A DNA stretch of 64,000 nt, taken from Paenibacillus brasilensis (lineage in GTDB: Bacteria; Bacillota; Bacilli; Paenibacillales; Paenibacillaceae). The position numbers were made by a program, and so were the translations under genes. This document shows, one piece after another, positions 16,934 through 23,741 of this stretch; positions within the stretch are counted from its first letter, which is position 1; every line of letters begins with the position of its first letter. The notes under the pieces are model-generated. The model was not told the DNA's origin and ran no database searches. It saw only the letters and a program-made list of their open reading frames with translations. The stretch covers positions 2,618,501-2,682,500 of the forward strand of contig NZ_CP045298.1 of the NCBI RefSeq assembly GCF_009363115.1, read 5' to 3'.

Positions 16934-17521
16934 TTATATATGAGTCAGGCAATATTGATGAGATAACGTCCGAATTTTTCTTTTCAATCTGTAGATGCGG
17001 GTCGTTGTAGCCGTAACGGAGATATTATATTTGATAGCAAGGAAGGGCACAGGTATATGTTGACAAAAGTAGTCTTGATAGAGCATATATTCATTTTTTG
17101 AAAGCTGCGTCAGTATGTTAACGATAACCGTATCCACATCTCCCAGCCTTCGATTCTCCCACTCCTCTTCCACCGAATTTGAAAAGCTGTATATCTGTTC
17201 GTATTGAAGCGCAGCTTCATGCTTTTTTTGTGTATAGTAGCTCCTGAATGATTTACATACAAGATTTTTAGCCGTAAGGTACAACCAACCTTTGACATTG
17301 GGGTGCTGTTTTAGCTTGGCCAGTTGCTGTCTTGCTGCGACAAAAGTATCCTGCGTACATTCTTCCGCCATAAATTTGAAGCAGGACTGATTCTTGATCA
17401 AATGCAGGCAAAAACGATAGACTTCACCTAGATAAAGCTCACAAATCTTCCTGTAAAAGCATCTAGAACTTCTGCGACATTGATCCTCTTCACAGCAGTC
17501 GATAACCATCTTGGTTGGCAT
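16934..17521 (-). CDS. ECF-like sigma-70 family factor
   Basis: The 195-residue protein has a region 2 helix set at about residues 28-95 (ELYLGEVYRFCLHLI, AEECTQDTFVAARQQL, VKGWLYLTAKNLVCKSFRS) and a region 4 helix-turn-helix near the C-terminus (HIPVPFLAIKYNISVTATTTRIYRLKRKI). ATG at 17521 follows GGGGG by about seven bases; the longer frame from 17575 lacks a site. The N-terminus has an unusual Cys cluster (CCEEDQCRRSSRCFYRKIC) that could bind metal or sense redox state. No anti-sigma factor gene is adjacent. It is divergent from the RiPP genes and is a good candidate for their activator. Confidence 0.8.
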   Translation of the reverse strand: MPTKMVIDCCEEDQCRRSSRCFYRKICELYLGEVYRFCLHLIKNQSCFKFMAEECTQDTFVAARQQLAKLKQHPNVKGWLYLTAKNLVCKSFRSYYTQKKHEAALQYEQIYSFSNSVEEEWENRRLGDVDTVIVNILTQLSKNEYMLYQDYFCQHIPVPFLAIKYNISVTATTTRIYRLKRKIRTLSHQYCLTHI

Positions 17522-17585
17522 GTTCAAGCCCCCTTTGGACGGATAAAAAGGATAAAAGAGATTCATATATCCCAATCATATACAT

Positions 17586-17695
17586 TAATTCCAATTTAGA
17601 AGGATGACATAAATCATACTTTAATCTCGTTAATATGGAATTACTAGAACAGTTAGGAGATTTTTTAAGGTGATTTTGATGCAGAGACGGAATTA
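17586..17695. promoter_or_regulatory. Repeated GGAATTA elements in the sigma/ABC divergent region
   Basis: GGAATTA occurs at 17592-17586 on the minus strand, toward the sigma gene, and at 17637-17643 and 17689-17695 on the plus strand, toward the ABC gene. A fourth copy at 19526-19532 precedes the peptide gene. It resembles the GGAA -35 element of ECF promoters. No shared -10 is obvious by eye. Confidence 0.35.
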
Positions 17696-17712
17696 GTAAA
17701 TAGGAGGGGAGG

Positions 17713-17742
17713 ATGCATGAGCTGGAAGGGGGGAAAGGATGA
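17713..17742 (+). other. Nine-codon leader ORF coupled to the ABC exporter gene
   Basis: ATG at 17713, preceded by GGAGGGGAGG, opens the short frame MHELEGGKG. Its TGA overlaps the ATG of the ABC gene (ATGA at 17739-17742). It may couple translation or may be chance. Confidence 0.3.
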
Positions 17743-19481
17743 AAGAATCAATCGTATACAAACGGTTGGCGGCAACATTTAGACCTCATCTGAAGACGGT
17801 GGCTATCATTTTGGCATGTTTAATCGTATCAGCGGGCTTGAATATATTATTGCCTTTGACAAGCAAGATTATTGTGGATCAAGGTCTCCTGAAGGGGGAT
17901 ATGCAGGCTGTAATCCTGTACACTTCTGCTGCGTTTTTAATCGTTTGCTTGGACAAGCTGCTGAACGTGTGTAAAGAAAACTTTCGTGCAGGCTTAAGCG
18001 CACAGGTTACCTTCTCTTTATTTGAAAAGGCGTATCTGCATCTGACAAGAATCCGAATGAGTTATTTTAACCGAACCAATGAAGCTGAACTGCTAAACCA
18101 AATTAGTACAGATGTAGGCAATGTATCGAGGATCACGGATAGCGGAATATTTTTTATCATTATGCAGGCGTTCAGCATGATTGGTGGTTTATGCGGATTG
18201 CTGCTCATTAACTGGAAGATGACTGTAATTGTGCTGTGCTTTTTGCCCATCAAATATGTCGTTGTGAAGTATTTTGTGAAGCGCAGAAAAAGACTGGTGG
18301 GGGATTTAATTGAAGGCAGTAGTGACTTTGCCCAGTGGTTTGGGGAATCTATCGGAGGCATGAAGGAACAGCGAATGTTTGGTCTTATTCCACATAGGCA
18401 CCAGCAGTTCTCATCCAGGCAGCGTCGAATTGTAGATTCGGAACGGAAGTTATCACTTCTGGACGCGTGGAATATCGCTTCGGAATCAATTTTAGTTCAA
18501 CTCCTCATGATGCTTCTGTATGTTGTTGGAGCTAATCTTATTTTTCGTTTACAGCTCAGTGTAGGCGGTATTTTTGCCTTTGTTTCTTACAGTGCCTATG
18601 TTACCACACCTGTTTTCGCTATTTTAAATATTGGTTACATTCTGGCTGAAGTGGTTCCTTCCTCCATTCGATATTATCAGTTTTTGGATTGGGCGGAGGA
18701 AGAGACATCTAATTCGGTCACTCCAGCGTCTGTCCTTTCAGATCCGCCCCTCGAAAATCATATTGCATTTCATAATGTTTCTTTTTCCTATGCCAAGGAT
18801 GAACCCGTCCTGTCCCGCTTGAATTTTAGGATTGCCCGGGGGGAAAAGGTAGCGATCATTGGGGCAAATGGAGCAGGGAAGTCTACGCTGCTGGATTTGA
18901 TGATGAGATTCACCCAGCCTGATCAGGGGATGATCACTTATGACGGCATTGACATTCAAAGCTATGAAATAGATGCGTATCGAAGTCAAATCGCTTTGGT
19001 AAGCCAGCAGGTGTATTTATTTGATACGACTATTCTTGACAATATCTGCTTGGGCGCAGAAGTCTCTGAAGATACAATGAAGGCTATTATCGCTGAGGTG
19101 GGACTGGAAGAATTGGTCCACAGCTTGGCGTATGACTTCCACATAGGCTCCAATGGCTCCAGGCTATCGGGTGGACAAAGACAGAAAATTGCCATGGCTC
19201 GGGCCTTGGTCAGGGAAGCGCCATTGTTTATTTTTGATGAGGTGACCTCCAATTTGGATACGGCAGCCAGGCTAAATGTCCAGCAATTGTTGAAGACCCG
19301 TTTACGTGACAAGACCGTAATGATCGTTACACATCGGAGCGAGGTATTAGCACATGTCGATAAAGTCATTTTGCTGGAGAAAGGCGAGCCTGCTCAAATA
19401 GGGTCACATTCCTATTTTATGAACGGTCATGCCGGTTACAGAGAATGGGTATTCGAGCATGAAGAGGCTGCAATAAAATAA
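17739..19481 (+). CDS. ABC exporter (fused membrane and ATPase domains) for the RiPP
   Basis: The 580-residue protein has an exporter-type membrane domain of about six helices (residues 1-320), then an ATPase domain with Walker A GANGAGKST near 374, signature LSGGQ near 476, Walker B LFIFDEV near 496 and the switch His in VTHRSE. It has no N-terminal C39 peptidase domain, so it does not remove a leader peptide itself; the subtilisin-like protein at 23742 could do that. The ribosome binding site is GGGGGGAAAGG. It is the first large gene of the peptide operon, divergent from the sigma factor, and likely exports the mature peptide. Confidence 0.88.
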   Translation: MKESIVYKRLAATFRPHLKTVAIILACLIVSAGLNILLPLTSKIIVDQGLLKGDMQAVILYTSAAFLIVCLDKLLNVCKENFRAGLSAQVTFSLFEKAYLHLTRIRMSYFNRTNEAELLNQISTDVGNVSRITDSGIFFIIMQAFSMIGGLCGLLLINWKMTVIVLCFLPIKYVVVKYFVKRRKRLVGDLIEGSSDFAQWFGESIGGMKEQRMFGLIPHRHQQFSSRQRRIVDSERKLSLLDAWNIASESILVQLLMMLLYVVGANLIFRLQLSVGGIFAFVSYSAYVTTPVFAILNIGYILAEVVPSSIRYYQFLDWAEEETSNSVTPASVLSDPPLENHIAFHNVSFSYAKDEPVLSRLNFRIARGEKVAIIGANGAGKSTLLDLMMRFTQPDQGMITYDGIDIQSYEIDAYRSQIALVSQQVYLFDTTILDNICLGAEVSEDTMKAIIAEVGLEELVHSLAYDFHIGSNGSRLSGGQRQKIAMARALVREAPLFIFDEVTSNLDTAARLNVQQLLKTRLRDKTVMIVTHRSEVLAHVDKVILLEKGEPAQIGSHSYFMNGHAGYREWVFEHEEAAIK

Positions 19482-19525
19482 TGAAAAAAACAAACGCTTT
19501 CATAGTGTGATTTAACACCATGCAA

Positions 19526-19532
19526 GGAATTA
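19526..19532 (+). promoter_or_regulatory. GGAATTA element upstream of the precursor gene
   Basis: GGAATTAGTATAGG lies 54 bases before the precursor ATG and closely resembles GGAATTAGTAAATAGG before the ABC gene. It is a candidate -35 element for the neighbouring sigma factor, inferred only from recurrence. Confidence 0.3.
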
Positions 19533-19585
19533 GTATAGGTGAACACCCTTTTACATCATATTATGAATGGGAGGAGTAGTTTAAC

Positions 19586-19771
19586 ATGCGTAAGCTTGTG
19601 AAAAGAAGTGCAAATGCAGGCGACACGATTGAGGCATTTGGCTGTGGTTGTTCCTGTTATTGTCCTTGCTCCTGTTATTGCGCAGGCAGTCTGACTCGAA
19701 GCTCCAATACTCAGCGAGAAAGTGACGGCTCTTATCGCAGAGATAATGGAACTGGAATTGGCAATTATTAA
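19586..19771 (+). CDS. Cys-rich RiPP precursor, CLI_3235-like
   Basis: This 61-residue peptide has a basic N-terminus (MRKLVKRSANAGDTIEAFG) and then a core in which every second residue from 20 to 32 is cysteine (CGCSCYCPCSCYC), followed by a polar tail rich in Ser, Arg, Asn and Gly. The DTIEA(Y/F) leader end and the CxC core fit the CLI_3235-type bacteriocin precursors that are modified by radical SAM enzymes. It has an excellent ribosome binding site (GGGAGGAG) and is followed at once by the maturase gene. The product is probably a thioether-crosslinked peptide (sactipeptide/ranthipeptide type); the linkage and activity cannot be read from sequence. The leader has no double-glycine site. 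Confidence 0.88.
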   Translation: MRKLVKRSANAGDTIEAFGCGCSCYCPCSCYCAGSLTRSSNTQRESDGSYRRDNGTGIGNY

Positions 19772-19791
19772 GCTTGTATCTGTATGGAGGG

Positions 19792-19808
19792 GCCTGGGAA
19801 TTCCAGGC
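19792..19808 (+). terminator. Attenuating hairpin after the precursor gene
   Basis: GCCTGG and CCAGGC pair around a 5-base loop, followed by TCTTCTGT. A weak terminator here would keep precursor mRNA in excess over the maturase mRNA, a common arrangement in RiPP operons. Confidence 0.5.
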
Positions 19809-19844
19809 TCTTCTGTCCACATCAAAACAGAGTAGGTGTGAATT

Positions 19845-21299
19845 ATGAACATTTGCCAACCCTTTATATACACATTTCAGACGAGACTCCACCATTATGT
19901 ATATGATGTCAATACCAACTTGATCCTGCGGATTAAAGAGGAGGCTTATCATTTTCTGAATTCGCATTCCAGCTTCGACCTGGATCAGATGGAGGCTGCA
20001 CCGGAATTGCAGCAGTATATCCGTGATTTGTTGGATAACGGATTTTTATCTTCACAGCGTCCGCAGATTGTGATTCATCCCAAGACGAAGCATTTGGAGC
20101 ATATGCTGCAGCATCAGCTTAAGACCCTCACCTTGCAGGTAACTCAAAATTGCAATCTTAGATGTTCTTATTGCGTGTATTCAGGAGGATATGAAAATCG
20201 AGGTCATACCAGTCTGATGATGGATTTTGAGACAGCACGCAAGTGTATTGATTTTGTCATTGATCGGTCAGTAGACAGTGACCGTTTGGATTTTGGGTTT
20301 TATGGGGGAGAGCCGCTCATTAATTTTCCGTTGATCAAGCAATGTGTGGAATATATCAAGGAGCAGGTAGTGTATAGAGATGTAGGCTTTCATTTGACGA
20401 CTAATGGTACGTTGCTTAATGACGATATTTTAGCCTTTCTGGATGAACATCGTTTTGTGCTTACCATCAGTCTGGACGGAGATCAGGAGAATCATGACAG
20501 AAACAGACGGTTTGCTGTTAACGGGCGGGGCTCCTTCGATACGATCATTGCCAATGTGGACAAAATTAAAAGGAATTACCCGGCCCTTTTTGAATGGATT
20601 AATTTTAATGTGGTGCTGGATACCCGCAATGATTTTGGTTGTATCAATGATTTTTATACGAATTATGAAACATTCGAAAGTCTGTACAGTGTAAGGTCGT
20701 CCTACATTAACGATGCTTATGTGAAGGATGAAATTTTATACAGGAATGCATTTATTGAGCAGAGAGGCTATGAGGTTTTTAAAATGATGCTCTCCAAGTT
20801 TGGAAGAGTGGATGAAAGTCATGTCTCCAAGCTGATTAAGGACTATTATATTCAGTTATATTTCCGAATGTTTCATTATAGAAAGCCTTCTGCGGGGATG
20901 CCGATAGAAGCACATCATGGCGGACCCTGTGTGCCTGGTGTTCAGCGTTTGTTTGCAGATGTACATGGAAATCTGTTTCCATGTGAACGGGTGAGTGAGC
21001 AGTCGGAGGTGGTACAGATTGGAAAGGTGGACACTGGCTTTGAGGTGGATAAAATCAGCCGAATTTTAAATGTAGGAACCATCACGGAGGATGCATGTAA
21101 AAACTGCTGGAATTTTCGTTTTTGTACGCTATGTGTTGCTGTAGCAGATGATTTGCATACCTTGTCCAAGGAAAAGAAGATGAGTCATTGTTCCTCAGTC
21201 AAAAACGATATCAGACATACTTTGCTTGATTTTTGCATGATGAATGAGCTGGGATATGATTTCTCTGAGGATACGATCCTTGACTTTGAAAAAGCATGA
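19845..21299 (+). CDS. Radical SAM/SPASM peptide maturase, CcpM-like
   Basis: The 484-residue enzyme should install crosslinks in the precursor. Residues 1-75 look like a small winged-helix peptide-recognition region (FQTRLHHYVYDVNTNLILRI, then LLDNGFLS). The radical SAM motif is C103-x3-C107-x2-C110 (CNLRCSYC), with YGGEPL near residue 153 and SLDG near 211. The C-terminal SPASM region has Cys in GGPCVPG, LFPCERV, CKNCWNFRFCTLC and MSHCSS, enough for auxiliary [4Fe-4S] clusters. It lies 73 bases after the precursor, and its stop overlaps the upstream in-frame ATG of the next gene. Family knowledge links this enzyme type to CxC-rich precursors. The exact family name is from memory. Confidence 0.88.
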   Translation: MNICQPFIYTFQTRLHHYVYDVNTNLILRIKEEAYHFLNSHSSFDLDQMEAAPELQQYIRDLLDNGFLSSQRPQIVIHPKTKHLEHMLQHQLKTLTLQVTQNCNLRCSYCVYSGGYENRGHTSLMMDFETARKCIDFVIDRSVDSDRLDFGFYGGEPLINFPLIKQCVEYIKEQVVYRDVGFHLTTNGTLLNDDILAFLDEHRFVLTISLDGDQENHDRNRRFAVNGRGSFDTIIANVDKIKRNYPALFEWINFNVVLDTRNDFGCINDFYTNYETFESLYSVRSSYINDAYVKDEILYRNAFIEQRGYEVFKMMLSKFGRVDESHVSKLIKDYYIQLYFRMFHYRKPSAGMPIEAHHGGPCVPGVQRLFADVHGNLFPCERVSEQSEVVQIGKVDTGFEVDKISRILNVGTITEDACKNCWNFRFCTLCVAVADDLHTLSKEKKMSHCSSVKNDIRHTLLDFCMMNELGYDFSEDTILDFEKA

Positions 21300-21310
21300 G
21301 GGGTGTCTCC

Positions 21311-22435
21311 ATGACGAATAAATTAATCATTTTTCCGTTTGATTATGAAACGATAGCCCTGGTTAGGAATTTGAACTTATTAGGAAGTTATGGGGAAGTT
21401 GTACTTATTTCTTTTCAAGGATCGGGTATGATCGGGAAAGACGCCTGTGTAGCGGACAAGGGTGAAGTAACAGGATTCATAGTGAAGCCGGAGTCTTGTC
21501 TGGGGCAAGAAATAGAGCACTGTGATGCCATATTACTGGTACAATCCAATTTCAAGCTGGATATCGCAGAGGTTTATCTGCCGGTGATCATGAAGGCTGG
21601 ACAACTTGGCAAAAAAGTCATGTGCAATTTTACTTTGCCAGACCCGTGTATGGAGTTCATCCAGTCCTGTGAGGATCATGATCACAAGCTGATTTTAAAA
21701 AATACATTTGATGTACGCGCGGAACATATTTCGCCGCCAGATCCAAGCTCTGCTATCCATGATTTTTTTACACCCGTTTTGTTTGTACTAGGTCTGAACG
21801 AGCGAACCCACAAGCTTAATTTGCAGCTTAACATTCGGCAGAAGCTTGAAGCGCAAGGATACCGGGTATCGCAAATCACATCTAATGGATGCGGAGAGCT
21901 GATAGGCGCACATTCATTTCCACAGTTTATGTTTGAGGGCGGTATGACCGAAGCGCAGAAGATTATCATGTTTAATCGCTATTTGAAAAAAATAGAGCAG
22001 AGCGAAAAACCTGACCTGATACTCGTAGGTATCCCTGGCGGGATTGTCCCCTTTAATAATACGTTCACGAATTATTTTGGAGTAACTTCATTTTTGGTAT
22101 CCCGTGCTGTCAGACCGGACGGTCTAATCTGTTGTCTCCATTACGATAGCTACAATTTAAAATATTTGGAGCATGTGCAACAGTATATGGAAAACCGTTT
22201 TTCCTCTTCATTGTTGGGATACGCCTTGTGTAATAATGTATTCGATAGTTACTCTTCTTCCACGGTGAACATGCAATATGCTTCTGTTGATAATCGTTTC
22301 GTGGAAGAGAAAAAACAAGAGTTTTCTAATTATTCTGTGCCAATACTCAATCCGTCTAACGATGAAGATATGAGCAAGCTGGCGAACGATATTTTACACT
22401 ATTTTTCGGTTGAGCATCATGTAGTTCAGTTGTAA
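21311..22435 (+). CDS. TIGR04066-like peptide maturation system protein
   Basis: The 374-residue protein resembles the TIGR04066 family, found beside radical SAM maturases and Cys-rich precursors. The N-terminal part has alternating strands and helices (IIFPFDYETIALVRNLNLLG, CDAILLVQSNFKLDIAEVY). The second half is a P-loop-NTPase-like fold without a Walker A motif (PVLFVLGLNERTHKLNLQL, PDLILVGIPGGIVPF). Its function is unknown; a scaffold or regulatory role is a guess. ATG at 21311 is chosen because GAGGGGTG lies upstream; an earlier ATG at 21296 overlaps the maturase. The second half appears related to the C-terminal half of the protease at 23742. Confidence 0.72.
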   Translation: MTNKLIIFPFDYETIALVRNLNLLGSYGEVVLISFQGSGMIGKDACVADKGEVTGFIVKPESCLGQEIEHCDAILLVQSNFKLDIAEVYLPVIMKAGQLGKKVMCNFTLPDPCMEFIQSCEDHDHKLILKNTFDVRAEHISPPDPSSAIHDFFTPVLFVLGLNERTHKLNLQLNIRQKLEAQGYRVSQITSNGCGELIGAHSFPQFMFEGGMTEAQKIIMFNRYLKKIEQSEKPDLILVGIPGGIVPFNNTFTNYFGVTSFLVSRAVRPDGLICCLHYDSYNLKYLEHVQQYMENRFSSSLLGYALCNNVFDSYSSSTVNMQYASVDNRFVEEKKQEFSNYSVPILNPSNDEDMSKLANDILHYFSVEHHVVQL

Positions 22436-22448
22436 TGGAGGGGAGAAC

Positions 22449-22724
22449 ATGAACTTTACACAGGATGTAACAGGAACAGGAATAAAACTGGAAAATATAT
22501 TTTGGAAGCTTTTTAACATAAAAGTAGGGGAGATCAATAAAGAGGCTACTTTACTGGGTCCCGATATGAAGTTGTTTCCCAGAGATCTGGTGTATCTATT
22601 ATTTGAGGTCGAGCAAAGCTTCGCTATCCGAATTCCGGAAGAGCGTATATTGGGAGGGGGGTTGCTTACATATAACAGCTTGTATGAGACGATAAAGAGC
22701 TGCTTAACAGTGGAAAAGGAATGA
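22449..22724 (+). CDS. Acyl-carrier-related protein of the peptide maturation system
   Basis: The 91-residue acidic helical protein has an acyl-carrier-like pattern (LENIFWKLFNI, then LLGPDMKLFPRDLVYLLFEVEQSFAIRIPEE). The usual phosphopantetheine site DSL is replaced by KLFPRDLVYL, which lacks the serine, so it is probably not acylated. This matches the family TIGR04069 described in the same type of cluster. GGAGGGG precedes the ATG. It is 13 bases after the TIGR04066-like gene. Confidence 0.72.
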   Translation: MNFTQDVTGTGIKLENIFWKLFNIKVGEINKEATLLGPDMKLFPRDLVYLLFEVEQSFAIRIPEERILGGGLLTYNSLYETIKSCLTVEKE

Positions 22725-22737
22725 AGGATTTGTGAAA

Positions 22738-22815
22738 ATGATGATAAAACATACAAAAAAATCCGATATACCTCTAGAATCACTTATTAGAAGAGAATTG
22801 GAGGTTTTAGGATGA
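22738..22815 (+). CDS. Possible 25-residue small protein
   Basis: A short frame fills the gap between the acyl-carrier-related gene (stop 22724) and the next gene. It begins MMIKHTKKSDIPLE and ends IRRELEVLG, with its TGA overlapping the next ATG (ATGA at 22812-22815). AAGGA lies nine bases before the ATG; GTG at 22732 is an alternative start. The tight fit argues for translation, but the size is too small to be certain. A basic head and amphipathic tail are all that can be seen. Confidence 0.4.
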   Translation: MMIKHTKKSDIPLESLIRRELEVLG

Positions 22816-23594
22816 ATGTATCGTTTACATCATCTCACCAATCGCCGTTCCGCACCACAGATAACAACCGACTTGAACAACGGCACCCCGTTTCCGCTCA
22901 GGCTGAAAGAAAGGGTATAGGCAAGCCGCAAAACAAGATTATTCAACAATTGACAGAGCAAAAGCAAAATTTGATGGAGAGGCGTTCGGACTATGTAAGT
23001 AATGCTCTCAAGCGTGGTCTCGGTCCTGAGGCTGTAAAGGCTGAAATGGAGGAGATAGATAAGCAGATTCAGCAAATTGACGAGAACATTCAAAAGCAGA
23101 CACTGGAAGAACAAAAAAAAGCTTTAGGCATGGATGAGGAAAGCAAAAAGGAGGCTCAGACAGGTCAACAGGAACAATATACGCCCAAGACTGCAGAGGA
23201 GCAGAGGCAAGGGCAGATCACCTATACAATGCATAGTATTGTATCTGCAAACAATGAGCTGAAGAATGCCAAAGTAACCAAAATGGCACAAATCACATTG
23301 GCAAGCGAGGCTAAGGGCTGGGAAAGCACGAACTCTGCAAAATCAGCGGCTTTGCGTGAGAAGGCAGAAGGGCTTGATGGAAATATCATGAAAATCGCTG
23401 CGAAAATTAATGAGCGTATCAGTGAAGCAGTGAACAACGAGCCGACAATTACAGATCGGGATAAACCAAAGGATGAGAAGGAAGCAAGTATAGAGACTGG
23501 CAGGGTGTGGACTGAACAAGAGCTTCATGCCTATCTGGACTCAGCTAAAGACGGGGCGAAGACTGCAGGTACGAAGGTAAATATTGCAGTTTAA
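22812..23594 (+). CDS. Coiled-coil protein of unknown function in the RiPP locus
   Basis: The 260-residue, highly polar protein has no signal peptide or membrane segment. Residues about 35-115 are a long charged coiled coil (NKIIQQLTEQKQNLMERR, EMEEIDKQIQQIDENIQKQ). Residues 135-215 contain further helices (NELKNAKVTKMAQITLAS), and the C-terminus is WTEQELHAYLDSAKDGAKTAG. I do not recognise the family. GGAGG precedes the ATG and the start overlaps the small ORF. Its position between maturation genes and the protease suggests a role in maturation, scaffolding or immunity, but it may be unrelated. Confidence 0.72.
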   Translation: MNVSFTSSHQSPFRTTDNNRLEQRHPVSAQAERKGIGKPQNKIIQQLTEQKQNLMERRSDYVSNALKRGLGPEAVKAEMEEIDKQIQQIDENIQKQTLEEQKKALGMDEESKKEAQTGQQEQYTPKTAEEQRQGQITYTMHSIVSANNELKNAKVTKMAQITLASEAKGWESTNSAKSAALREKAEGLDGNIMKIAAKINERISEAVNNEPTITDRDKPKDEKEASIETGRVWTEQELHAYLDSAKDGAKTAGTKVNIAV

Positions 23595-23741
23595 TCCGGC
23601 TATTATGTATATGGTTTGCTGAATTAGGAGGGTGCTTTCAGACGAACGCTATCGTTCGCAGAAGCACCCTTTGCTTACTCTAACCAGAACGAATAGAGCC
23701 GTGAGATTCATTCGCGATCCGAAGGGACAGGGGGAGAAAAA

